Part shown: positions 9,701 to 17,384 of the stretch, piece after piece
How the letters are laid out: every line of letters starts with the position of its first letter
Numbering within the stretch: position 1 is the stretch's first letter
NCBI GenBank assembly: GCA_020722945.1
Contig: DYJV01000028.1
Location: 1 to 30,866, forward strand
Reading direction: 5' to 3'
From: Candidatus Methylomirabilis sp.
Lineage (GTDB): Bacteria > DYJV01
DNA: 30,866 nt
Translations under genes and position numbers: made by a program
The notes under the pieces: model-generated
What the model was told of the DNA's origin: nothing
What the model saw: the letters and a program-made list of their open reading frames with translations, nothing else
Databases searched by the model: none

Positions 9701-12700
9701 TGAACTTGTGATATATTCAGACCAGTTGGGTTCTAATTGTTTTATAGAAGTCATTTTCTGTACAAGAGCTATTTCATCTTTAATAGATTCAATTCGTTTC
9801 CATCGTTCTTTGTTTTCATCTCTAAGAGCTATAGACATTTCTATGTATTTTTTTTTCAATGATTTAATAGCGTCTGTATCGCTTTCTTTTATAAAATCAA
9901 CAGCAGCTTTTTCTATTGATTCTTTTGTTATGTAAATTTTAGAAAGTAAATTTCTAAGATCATCGTTAAATGATTTAAGTTCGTTTGTTTTTAATTCGCT
10001 ATCAATAATAGCTTTAGAAGCAGATTCGGAAGCCACAATCATTGATAATTCTACTTCTAATTCTTCTGCTGATCGTTTTGCTAAATCAATAAGACTGTAT
10101 GATTTTTTACGTAAACTATCTTTCCATACTTGTGTAGATATAGATTCAATCCTTGCAATTTCTTTATTTGTATTTTCATCTATTATAAATGGTAAATCAT
10201 ATATACTTTTTAGCTGTTTTATTATTTTTGGTGCAGATGTTAATGCTATATCAACAATATTATTATCTTTTGATTGCATAGCAGTATCTACAAATTCTTT
10301 GCTTATTGTATTTAATGTTATAGATAAATAACCAATATCTTTTATCTTTTGTTTAAACATATTTGCTGTTTTTTTTATATCTTCTATTTTATTTATACCA
10401 AATTTAGATACGTTATCTTCTTCAAAAGATTTATAAAATTTGTCTATATCATCAAAAACGCCACCATCTTTAAGTATATCTGCAAACTGTTCATAGTTGT
10501 CTATAGTCTGTTTAAATGCTTCCAATGGTTGCTGAACAAATAATTTTAATTCTATTAAAGATTCGTATGGTTGTTTAAATGTTCTAGGTTCTATATTTTG
10601 AGAACCTTTATCTATTTCATCTTTGAATATTTTATTAGCATTTGATAATATATTATCAATATTACCAATAAATCCAAGATTATCTGTAATAAATTGCTGT
10701 TCTTTTCCTATATAGTCTTTTATTTCAACGTGAAGAACAGCAAATTCATTACCTTTGCCTTTCTTTTTAAGTTTTGGGTCTTGGCCAATCTTATTCATTA
10801 ACTCGTCTGATAATTTACGTTGTTTTCCTTCTTCTAATATTACATTCTGAATCATATTAGAAGCTTTGAGATCTTTTATAAGTTTTACAAAAGATTCTGA
10901 TTCTAATACCTGTGTTGATAATGGTTCTCCATTGAGCTTTAATTGATAATCAATTGCCTTACCAACACTATGAGCAGAACCAGTATCTCCTTTACGATAG
11001 CCACTTGTCATTATAGGTTCATAACCAGCATTTTTAAATATATCAACCAATCTAGCACCAGCTATTTTTGTTTCTCTAGTTAAACCACTAATAGCATCTG
11101 GTCTTGATTTAATCAATTCTTTGGCTATCAATTTAAGTTGAGCTTCACCATCAGCTTCCATAGGTTTTAAATATTCTTTAACAGTATCAAACACACCAAT
11201 ACCTGAATTTTTTAAAGATTCCATGGATTTAGTTATTTTGTCTATGTATAAATTCAAATCAAGTTGATCAAATGTTTTAGATGAATTGTTTAATTTTTCA
11301 GCTATTTTTATTAAAATATCTTTTGATTTATCAATGTTATCAAACACAGCAGATATTTTTTTCTCAGAAAATAATAATTCTGTTTCTCTGGCTCTCAATT
11401 TTGGTATATCTTTTTCAGAAACATTAGCATAATGATTCCTTATAAAATCTAATTCACTGTGTATTATATTTAAAAGAGATTTTTTAACTTTTGGGTTTGT
11501 ACCAATTGTAACAAGAAAATCTGCGTTTTGATATTTTTTAGCAACTATATCTTCTTTTAATCCTGTTGATTTTGAAATTGTAGAAATTATAGTTTTATTG
11601 TCTATAGAAGAAATTGCATCTTTAAAATTACCTAAAAGACTAGACAGTTTTGATTCTAATTTAGATACTGTTTCTTTTCCAGTAAGCCAAGCCCACATTT
11701 TATAAAATGTAGTACCTTCTATAGACTTATCTATACTTGCAAATATAATTTTTACAGTATCCGATAAAAGCATAATAGAAGCAATTGCTAATGTTATTTT
11801 TCCTGCTATACTTGCTATAGTTTTTAGCCCACTAAGACCTAACATATTCATCATTTCTATTGCTGTCTTTAAAGACATACTAAAACCAAGTAATATATTA
11901 ATAATATTACCCGGCCCAAATAAGAATGAATAAAGTACACCACGTTTTATAATATCACTTGTACCAAGACCAACAAGTTTGTCAACAATAGGAAATAATG
12001 TATTATTTAAAACATCTGCTACTAATTTTAAATCTGCTTTTACTCCTTTAAACAATTTTACAGATTCTTCATAAACACTTTCAAACATTTTTTTACTGAA
12101 TTCCATAGTGTTTTTAATAAAGTTTTTTACATCATTACTCATTATAGTTTTTTGGAATGTTCTATAAGCAGCAGTTATTGTTTCAAAAACATTAGATATA
12201 TTTTCTGTGATACTTTCAATATTAGGAGTTATTCCTAATAATTTAAGAAGCCCACCAGAATTATCTATTAAAAGATTTTCTGTAGTATCAATTATAGAAC
12301 TAAGCGAATTTGATATAGATTTAGTAAATTTTTGAAATGTTTGTGTTGATGTAAATAATTCAATTTGTTTTCTTATATTAATAATTTTATCTACAACTTT
12401 ATCATAAAATCCAGATTGACCAATTGTTTGTTGGAATTTAAACCATTCGCCTTCAATTTTATTAATTTGCACAGAAAATTGTCTTGATGCTTTTTCTAAT
12501 GATGCTTTGTCATATAAGTTACTAAGATATTTTGATAGGGTTTTCAAGATTGCTTCTGGGTTATTTTTAAATTTAGTTATTGGTGTACCTTTTTCATCAA
12601 AAATAAGATTAACCGGTATTTCAAAACGTCTTTGTAATGAGCGTAAATCACCAGATAATGCTTCACGAAAAGAGAACTGAGCACCAGCTATCCCCCATTC

Positions 12701-14332
12701 TGGTTCTATCTGTGATAATGCCATTATAACTTGATAAGCATCTTTTAAAGTTTCATGTACTTTAGTAGAATCCTGTAACATAGTTCTTAATGGTGTGATA
12801 AGAGCAAATGCTTTTGTCGATTGATATACTTCTTCATACGAAATTGGTAACTTTTCTGCAACTTTAAAAGAAGCTTCCATAAGTTTATTAACAGCAGGCA
12901 TGGTTTTCATCATACCAAGCAGACCTATTTCGAATCCTCTCATTTTATCTGTTGTTGTAATAATACCAAGACCAAATGATTTTATTGCAATACTTAAACC
13001 AGTAAATGCAGCAACACCACTAACACCAATACCAATTATTAATTTACTAAAAGTTTTAATATATGTTAATATATTCTTAAATGCATTATAAACACCTTCA
13101 AACATTTTAATATAAGTCGTTTTGAAATTTGAACTATTTACAAAAAATTCATTCATTTTGTTTTTAATTCTATCAAATGTACCACTTTGAACAACGTTAA
13201 AACTTTGTTTTACTATTCTTTGTTCATTTTTATAAATTTTTTCCTGATAATCCATGTAATTTTTTGCAGCTTGTACTCCAAGCTTAATATTATCCATTAG
13301 TGCCTTTTTCTTAGCATTTTCTATTTTTAAATCACCTTGATACATTTTTTCTTGTGTTTTCCAGTAATTTGAAGCACGTAAATTATCAAGCTTAATAGCA
13401 CTCATGAGAGTATCTTTTGACTGTTTTGTATAATAATCCTTCATATCTTGCATTACATTTCGGTTTCCCTTATTTATAATGCTGTCATTTATAAATCCTT
13501 TTATATTACCTGAACCAAGATTTGTTACTTTTTTTACTGCTTCTTTTACTCTTTTTTCCAATTTATTAAGTTCTTTTATTTGTTTTCTTTCTATATCACC
13601 ATAGTATTTAGCCATAGACTGCAAAGCAGCAGACTTTTGTACATTAAATTGTTCGTTGATTAGTTCTAATGGACTTTTCATCTTTTTAACTACAGTTATT
13701 ATATTTTTATTTATAATATCTATAGATTTTTTTGTTTTTTCCATTTCTTTTGCTATATATAAATCTTGTTCTAATGCCATTTTTGTAGCAATATTTTGTT
13801 CTGGTGTTAATATTTTAAAATTAATTAAATTAGGTTCCTGTCTAAAAAATTTATTACCAGAAAATGAACGATAATCTTTTGCTGATAAATATTTTGCACC
13901 GAATGGTGCAGCAGCACCGGCAGCAATCTTAGCTATATTACTTTTACTTTTTTCTGTCTGACTTATTGTTTGTTTTTCCAATGATTGAATGTGTTTAATC
14001 ATTGTGTTTACTATTTTACCAAACTCAACATCGTTTGTTTTCTGTACTTGTGCTGCAACAGTTGTCATTGTAGATTTAAATTCATTACTAATTGTTGTAG
14101 CCATATTTTTAAATTCAGTTCTAAAAAAAGAACTAATTGTTGTATTTGAGCCTGTCTTACCAAAAAAAGCCATTCTTATTTTCGATTGAATACCTTTTCC
14201 AGCTTCTTCAATCTTGCTTTCAAGAGATTTAAATGACTTAGCCATATTTTTAAGTTGTGTATCAACCATTTTAAATGATTCAGCATCTAACTTTAACTTC
14301 AGATAAAATTCTGTTATTTTCTTTTCAGCCAT
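6734..14332 (-). CDS. Tail tape measure protein with embedded M15-like peptidase motif
   Basis: A protein of 2,532 residues. I chose ATG 14332 (MAEKKITEF) because AGGAG sits 8 nt upstream; an upstream ATG at 14368 has no such site. It sets tail length and fills the tail lumen. It is rich in long coiled-coil helices, with a hydrophobic stretch near residues 430-460, a second at about 805-870, and a Gly/Ala/Ser-rich hydrophobic block at about 1617-1777. Around residue 560 is ALSGDLRSLQRRFEIP, a pattern common in tape measures. An M15-type peptidase signature lies at about 1077-1212. At roughly 0.15 nm per residue the tail would be near 380 nm. Its ends fit the neighbours: chaperone genes upstream, distal-tail gene 6 nt downstream. 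Confidence 0.93.
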   Translation of the reverse strand: MAEKKITEFYLKLKLDAESFKMVDTQLKNMAKSFKSLESKIEEAGKGIQSKIRMAFFGKTGSNTTISSFFRTEFKNMATTISNEFKSTMTTVAAQVQKTNDVEFGKIVNTMIKHIQSLEKQTISQTEKSKSNIAKIAAGAAAPFGAKYLSAKDYRSFSGNKFFRQEPNLINFKILTPEQNIATKMALEQDLYIAKEMEKTKKSIDIINKNIITVVKKMKSPLELINEQFNVQKSAALQSMAKYYGDIERKQIKELNKLEKRVKEAVKKVTNLGSGNIKGFINDSIINKGNRNVMQDMKDYYTKQSKDTLMSAIKLDNLRASNYWKTQEKMYQGDLKIENAKKKALMDNIKLGVQAAKNYMDYQEKIYKNEQRIVKQSFNVVQSGTFDRIKNKMNEFFVNSSNFKTTYIKMFEGVYNAFKNILTYIKTFSKLIIGIGVSGVAAFTGLSIAIKSFGLGIITTTDKMRGFEIGLLGMMKTMPAVNKLMEASFKVAEKLPISYEEVYQSTKAFALITPLRTMLQDSTKVHETLKDAYQVIMALSQIEPEWGIAGAQFSFREALSGDLRSLQRRFEIPVNLIFDEKGTPITKFKNNPEAILKTLSKYLSNLYDKASLEKASRQFSVQINKIEGEWFKFQQTIGQSGFYDKVVDKIINIRKQIELFTSTQTFQKFTKSISNSLSSIIDTTENLLIDNSGGLLKLLGITPNIESITENISNVFETITAAYRTFQKTIMSNDVKNFIKNTMEFSKKMFESVYEESVKLFKGVKADLKLVADVLNNTLFPIVDKLVGLGTSDIIKRGVLYSFLFGPGNIINILLGFSMSLKTAIEMMNMLGLSGLKTIASIAGKITLAIASIMLLSDTVKIIFASIDKSIEGTTFYKMWAWLTGKETVSKLESKLSSLLGNFKDAISSIDNKTIISTISKSTGLKEDIVAKKYQNADFLVTIGTNPKVKKSLLNIIHSELDFIRNHYANVSEKDIPKLRARETELLFSEKKISAVFDNIDKSKDILIKIAEKLNNSSKTFDQLDLNLYIDKITKSMESLKNSGIGVFDTVKEYLKPMEADGEAQLKLIAKELIKSRPDAISGLTRETKIAGARLVDIFKNAGYEPIMTSGYRKGDTGSAHSVGKAIDYQLKLNGEPLSTQVLESESFVKLIKDLKASNMIQNVILEEGKQRKLSDELMNKIGQDPKLKKKGKGNEFAVLHVEIKDYIGKEQQFITDNLGFIGNIDNILSNANKIFKDEIDKGSQNIEPRTFKQPYESLIELKLFVQQPLEAFKQTIDNYEQFADILKDGGVFDDIDKFYKSFEEDNVSKFGINKIEDIKKTANMFKQKIKDIGYLSITLNTISKEFVDTAMQSKDNNIVDIALTSAPKIIKQLKSIYDLPFIIDENTNKEIARIESISTQVWKDSLRKKSYSLIDLAKRSAEELEVELSMIVASESASKAIIDSELKTNELKSFNDDLRNLLSKIYITKESIEKAAVDFIKESDTDAIKSLKKKYIEMSIALRDENKERWKRIESIKDEIALVQKMTSIKQLEPNWSEYITSSSKEMRDAAFTKYKDFLKEGQTPTGGFSDVFIAGILESQSEWLKTSQLMYETGKQLNDNLTSTFETGFFDVMTKGISSIGNMFKNLWNVVKNTILGIIAKMLAMSATKLVLGIDIQGGITGKASGVSGISSILSSVLGGGSNGSIGGIFSGMLGNFAIPSVAGGANKNTVAQMMNIGTGIVGATGGIDLTSLTRAGVAGAVAGTKGSGILGALNPVKKFIKAYQTPLLTTAAIGAFLTQPGRLFGGTKDKTKAAQDSYTLWSDRRNQLVNRQETDALNYYMSGSSITNSIMGYNFPGIGYSTWSSGDGWFKGPKEKHANTDPYAYINSLKKYFELLLISGKEHYNKMFEINKLAEINQLKSLKMQNELDKNKLDIIQKQYNYYTSGDYADPDKLAKIDEWRDNLLNAQYENKQLQSEIVKLEKETGYKQMEYLAYAQWNGENQIAMMKTNIEIERDKLKAYENGTIEWYDAKLSLMRSEKELADNLKEISKQAQVSINNGLKSIYMMGGDLSKLPSNRIISNTGIPDYSKLPKGIRPNLQIKQLSSLESYVERIRAIENLQKGNINDHYMSIGGASSIMVGSGKFYDQYYQSKYTGDDVSVEEKYRDWFNSELKRISDIGGKVIDTQWVNPEFYKNNIPKGTTPIGQINYKIAVEEMVKGYNMTVSEVIENINKEIEKTLVQYQAETNINKNKQAAVDALTSVDNSIKEQYSLLYQSFNNLMNDVYMTYDEKDKAYLEIGESLSKFYLDLANNINSFMDAGLISEDDYLVNNFKYYINRGFNEVALTLYDNIKLAANKANLKGDILTTIKDMNDFSIVNEVLNMPEMKDVRKQLNLIPNIEKYRINDMLFTKENYNLGGNFQDPYQMWFDYQKETILNRINNAERESDDWFAAQSDLFNLMIENAQKMKEKAKEAQCKMEDIFNKIEETMKMRVAEERTTQKGDIIFMDVGSSRDAQKMLDKMISAAKTNDPSAIALIEEFKKKMLGIR
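10690..11110 (-). other. M15-like zinc peptidase domain inside the tape measure
   Basis: The coded segment (about residues 1077-1212) contains SGYRKGDTGSAHSVGKAIDY and then LHVEI. This matches the SxHxxGxAxD plus distal His pattern of MEROPS M15 D-Ala-D-Ala carboxypeptidase/endopeptidase folds. Candidate zinc ligands are H1121, D1128 and H1201; a nearby Glu (E1196 or E1203) could be catalytic. Expected role: local peptidoglycan cleavage during DNA injection. Catalytic competence is inferred. Confidence 0.65.
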
Positions 14333-14356
14333 TTTATTAACTCCTAAAAGCATAAG

Positions 14357-14385
14357 ATAGAGATACATATTTAATGTATCTCTAT
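14357..14385 (-). other. 12-bp perfect inverted repeat upstream of tape measure
   Basis: Arms 14357-14368 and 14374-14385 are perfectly complementary around a 5-nt loop. On the minus strand the hairpin overlaps the stop of the chaperone frameshift ORF and lies 24 nt before the tape measure start. The bases after it read CTTATGCTTTTAGGAG, which is only a weak U-tract. It may be a processing hairpin or a leaky terminator lowering tape measure expression. Confidence 0.5.
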
Positions 14386-14789
14386 TTATTAGTTTTGGTT
14401 GTCCTTTTGTTTACTAAGTCACTAGCAGCAGCTTTCAAACGAATATGATCTATTATTTGAATTTTTTCAAATATTTCACGTCTTTCGTATGTATCAATAA
14501 TACCATAAATATCGAAAAGTGCCAAGATAGATTGAAAAATTATTCCAATCGGCTGACCCATACCAGCCATTATCTGTTGATGAGCACATTTCTGATATAA
14601 ATCGAATATATATCCATTTCTAACTGTTAATGTAGGTTTACCAAATGGACATTCATATGATAATATGCAAGGTGGTTGATCATTTGGGTATTTATCTGGA
14701 TTGGTTTTATGTTTAAATTTGTAATGTTCTTCACAATCTTTACAACTACCTCTACCGGGTGTAAACAACCACTCTGCAAAATCAATTAG
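14382..14789 (-). CDS. Tail assembly chaperone extension (gpT-like), made by -1 frameshift
   Basis: This frame overlaps the end of the upstream chaperone gene and has no convincing start of its own; the best candidate is TTG at 14768 with no usable ribosome site. In the -1 frame it is open from the slippery site (first codon CTA, 14789-14787) to a stop at 14382, adding 135 residues. The fusion with the 142-residue upstream protein would be 277 residues, as in lambda gpG-gpGT. The extension has a Cys cluster near its start (GRGSCKDCEEHY, PPCILSYECPFG), suggesting a metal-bound fold, and ends in a basic tail. It is expected to bridge the chaperone to the tape measure during tail assembly. Confidence 0.7.
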   Translation of the reverse strand, partial: LIDFAEWLFTPGRGSCKDCEEHYKFKHKTNPDKYPNDQPPCILSYECPFGKPTLTVRNGYIFDLYQKCAHQQIMAGMGQPIGIIFQSILALFDIYGIIDTYERREIFEKIQIIDHIRLKAAASDLVNKRTTKTNK

Positions 14790-15214
14790 TTTTTTATTTC
14801 GGCCTTTTCGATTTCATCTTGAAAGTTTGCTGCATCTTTAATAGAGTCAAAAATCCAACTATCAAGCCCATACATTATTTCTACAAGCTCTGCAAGATTT
14901 TCCTGTGAAAATGGATATTCTTCATCTGGATTTACAGAAGAAAGATCCAGAGGAACTTTTGTAGCAAGCCAGCGGTAAGTCATACCTTTCCAGCCTTTTA
15001 CACAGCGTTCAAAGATAACCTTTTTCATTTTTTCAAAATCAAGATCATCTTCCATCTGTCTTGTATGAGGATTTATAGCTTTCTTGGTGTAAAGAGCAGT
15101 AATCTTCTGAAGTTCTGATTTGTGCAAAAATTCCAACTGGAAAAATACACCAAACTTTTCATCAAAAGCTACTTCAGAAACACGATTCTGTTTGATAATA
15201 CTTTTAAGACCCAT
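14786..15214 (-). CDS. Tail assembly chaperone (gpG-like)
   Basis: A 142-residue, mostly helical, charged protein between the tail tube and tape measure genes, the standard place of the tail assembly chaperone. AGGAG lies 9 nt before ATG 15214. No enzymatic motif is visible; a Trp-rich stretch (KGWKGMTYRWLATK) is near residue 75. Its 3' end carries a slippery heptamer leading into the overlapping -1 frame. In related phages the short form is abundant and the frameshifted form rare, both coating the tape measure before tube polymerisation. A promoter and a terminator just upstream suggest its transcription is uncoupled from the tube gene. Confidence 0.68.
   Translation of the reverse strand: MGLKSIIKQNRVSEVAFDEKFGVFFQLEFLHKSELQKITALYTKKAINPHTRQMEDDLDFEKMKKVIFERCVKGWKGMTYRWLATKVPLDLSSVNPDEEYPFSQENLAELVEIMYGLDSWIFDSIKDAANFQDEIEKAEIKN
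14789..14795 (-). promoter_or_regulatory. Putative -1 ribosomal frameshift site (A AAA AAC)
   Basis: The last codons of the upstream chaperone ORF read ATA AAA AAC TAA on the minus strand. This gives the heptamer A AAA AAC directly before the stop. Slipping back one base continues CTA ATT GAT into the downstream frame. The placement matches the conserved frameshift between the two tail chaperone ORFs of long-tailed phages. Confidence 0.65.
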
Positions 15215-15233
15215 AGTTTAACACTCCTAAATG

Positions 15234-15270
15234 AAAATTGTGGTACAATACTATTCATATTGTACCACAA
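15234..15270 (-). terminator. Intrinsic terminator after the tail tube gene
   Basis: A perfect 13-bp stem (arms 15238-15250 and 15258-15270) with a 7-nt loop is followed on the minus strand by TTTTCATTT. It lies 33 bp past the tube gene stop. Confidence 0.75.
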
Positions 15271-15287
15271 GTTGTTTTAAAAATCAA
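15259..15287 (-). promoter_or_regulatory. Candidate sigma70-type promoter for the tail chaperone genes
   Basis: On the minus strand TTGATT (15287-15282), a 17-nt spacer and TACAAT (15264-15259), with a TGG extended -10, lie upstream of the chaperone gene. The -10 box sits in the first arm of the tube terminator hairpin, so termination and re-initiation share sequence. Confidence 0.4.
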
Positions 15288-15303
15288 CAAATAATTAAAA
15301 TTA

Positions 15304-16284
15304 TTATTCACCTTCCTGAAGCTCAATAGATGCAGAGCTGTTAACGATGGTTACAATGACATCGGTAGCACTGGTAGCATCATATCGTGCTTGGAAAGTG
15401 AAATTCAGATTAACACCAGTCGGTGAATCAATAGAAGGACTTTCACCACCAAGTTTAACTTTCGGGAATTGGATTGTGACAGACTCAGTTCCATTATTAA
15501 ACACATATCTCAGACCACATTCGGTTCCAGCAGTATATAGAGCATAAAGTTCTGTATCTTCAAAAAACATTGAAAAATTACCAGAACAGTTTCTTACACC
15601 ATATTCTGCTGATTCTCGTTCATCGCTACCAAGAACATAACCATCTGTTTCAATATTGTTTGCAATCTTGATTGAACCTGATACACACTTACCAAGAGCA
15701 ACCCATGAACCAGTGTGATCGGTTTCGATAGTAACCTGATAACCAGTAAATCCGTTTTTGGTAGGATATATAGCAGTATCAATATCAATTTGTTCTATAT
15801 TATGAACAGTTTCGGTTTTGCCAATTAAATCCCACGTAACACTGTGAAAACCTTCCTGAACTATATCAATATCCATAGCATTAACACGACAACCAAGATA
15901 CAGGAAATGTTTATTAATATTTGTGAAACTTTTCTGGATTGAAAGACCTTCCAGAGTATCAACAGAACCTTTAAGAACATGAGTATATGGCCCAGAGCCT
16001 GTTGTTAATACTGTTCCTTTACCAAGAAGATGTCTAATAAGAATTTCAAGACCTTCTGGTAAAAAATCAGTAACAATACTACCCTGAACAGCTTTATTAC
16101 CATCAGCAAGTCCTACAACAGCACGTTGTCTGTTAATAGTTTCAGACTGGAAGGTATTTTTAGAACCACCTAGATTAATCGAACGGTAATTTATACCATG
16201 TATAGCTTGGGGAGTTGTATCCATTGTTCCCCATGTAGCTTCCTGCGTAAAAACAACTGCACTTTTTGAACCAGTTCCACGCAT
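15304..16284 (-). CDS. Tail tube (major tail) protein
   Basis: A 326-residue, beta-rich protein with the pattern of siphophage/myophage tube proteins. The N-terminus has the 'VVFTQEATWGT' type opening and a long Ser/Thr/Gly-rich arm. It also contains 'QGSIVTDF' near residue 66, repeated 'G.F.' strands, and a hydrophilic C-terminal tail. AAGGAG precedes ATG 16284. It follows the tail terminator candidate and is itself followed by an intrinsic terminator, as expected for one of the most abundant virion proteins. No sheath gene lies beside it, so the tail is probably non-contractile. It carries a few cysteines (residues around 132, 200, 233 and 256), unusual for a tube protein but with no obvious motif. 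Confidence 0.8.
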   Translation of the reverse strand: MRGTGSKSAVVFTQEATWGTMDTTPQAIHGINYRSINLGGSKNTFQSETINRQRAVVGLADGNKAVQGSIVTDFLPEGLEILIRHLLGKGTVLTTGSGPYTHVLKGSVDTLEGLSIQKSFTNINKHFLYLGCRVNAMDIDIVQEGFHSVTWDLIGKTETVHNIEQIDIDTAIYPTKNGFTGYQVTIETDHTGSWVALGKCVSGSIKIANNIETDGYVLGSDERESAEYGVRNCSGNFSMFFEDTELYALYTAGTECGLRYVFNNGTESVTIQFPKVKLGGESPSIDSPTGVNLNFTFQARYDATSATDVIVTIVNSSASIELQEGE

Positions 16285-16295
16285 AAATTTACTCC

Positions 16296-16766
16296 TTATA
16301 TATTACTTTTATTGAACGCATAGACTATTTCCATTGAGAAAACAAACCCACCATAAGGATAAATCATTTCATCTACAGTTTCAATAAGGATTGGCAAAAC
16401 ATAATCACATAATTTACCCAATGTTTCATCTTTTATGATAGCAAGAAAAATATCTTTTTGCAAGCTATTCATTATACTATCTAAATTTGGTGAATTTTCG
16501 TTTGCTTTTGTGAAGCAAACAATTTGTATTTTTATTTTATTTTCAAATACTCCACCAGGTAATGCGTTAAATTCTTCTCCTTCATTATTTAATATAATCC
16601 AGTTATTAGGTTTATGTAAAATATCATCTTCTGTTATATTGATATATTGACGATCAACATAACCAATATTGTTATTGAAAAAATTAACACCATCGTAAGT
16701 GTTAGTTGTTTGAATAGCCTTTAAAATGGATTCAACTCTGTTTAAAATATCTTCCTTTTTTGACAT
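16296..16766 (-). CDS. Tail terminator / tail completion protein (putative)
   Basis: A 156-residue protein directly upstream of the tail tube gene, where tail terminator or completion proteins (lambda gpU-like) usually lie. The order of elements fits that group: an N-terminal helix (KEDILNRVESILKAI), then strands, a central IKIQIVCFTKANE strand, a long helix (SIMNSLQKDIFLAI), and a final strand ending in FVFSMEIVYAF. It would cap the tube and stop its growth. No strong ribosome site is seen (TTGGTATAATATT before the ATG), so translation may depend on the upstream gene. The assignment rests on size, pattern and position. Confidence 0.55.
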   Translation of the reverse strand: MSKKEDILNRVESILKAIQTTNTYDGVNFFNNNIGYVDRQYINITEDDILHKPNNWIILNNEGEEFNALPGGVFENKIKIQIVCFTKANENSPNLDSIMNSLQKDIFLAIIKDETLGKLCDYVLPILIETVDEMIYPYGGFVFSMEIVYAFNKSNI

Positions 16767-16781
16767 AATATTATACCAATT

Positions 16782-17384
16782 TTATTTTAAATTTAAAAAT
16801 TTGTCTTGAATTGTTGAAAACCAATGTTTTATATTATCTTCTATTTGTGAAATAAAATTAAATCCACCAAATGCTGGTATTTGAAGTGGGCCAGTTTTTC
16901 TTATTACTTTACCAACAAATGCTCCCTTTTGGCATATCCATACCATTTTTCTTTTACTACCATCTGAAGGTATAGTATAACTACGCCTTCCTCTATTCAT
17001 TACAGAAAACATACTTTTTGTTGAAAATCGCCAACTATTTGAGCCGTGTGTTTTAACAATTTGTTTATCAGCACCACTATCATCGAATTTATTATGTAAT
17101 TTGAATAATGTTTCCGTATCAGATTTGGAAATATTTCTTATAGAATAAGAACCAACAACAAATGTATTAAATTTTTTGCCCATTTTTATTTCAAACTCTG
17201 AACTATTTTTCATAGTGGTTTTAACTATTTTTCTTATTTTACGATTTATATTCTTTGTATTTACACCGTTAAGAATTCTTTTTGCTTTACTTTGAAAAGA
17301 TTTTGAATAGCTTAATAAATAATTGAAAAAATTATCTAATCCTTCTATATTCAATTCAAAAAAGTTGAATTTAGACTTAGCCAA
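16782..17384 (-). CDS. Head-tail joining / neck protein (putative, HK97 gp10-like position)
   Basis: A 200-residue basic protein between the connector candidate and the tail terminator candidate. It uses a TTG start that overlaps the end of the upstream gene by 8 nt, with AAGGTGA about 6 nt upstream, so the two are translationally coupled. The N-terminus is helical and Lys-rich (SKSFQSKAKRIL), as in gp10-type tail completion proteins; the middle is beta-rich with 'SRGRRSY'-like basic patches. No enzymatic motif is present. It probably sits at the neck between head and tail. Family membership is not certain. Confidence 0.45.
   Translation of the reverse strand: MAKSKFNFFELNIEGLDNFFNYLLSYSKSFQSKAKRILNGVNTKNINRKIRKIVKTTMKNSSEFEIKMGKKFNTFVVGSYSIRNISKSDTETLFKLHNKFDDSGADKQIVKTHGSNSWRFSTKSMFSVMNRGRRSYTIPSDGSKRKMVWICQKGAFVGKVIRKTGPLQIPAFGGFNFISQIEDNIKHWFSTIQDKFLNLK

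Noticed and set aside
14382-14768. Independent gene starting at TTG 14768
   Set aside because: No ribosome site, and the -1 frame is open back to a slippery heptamer; better explained as a frameshift extension of the chaperone.
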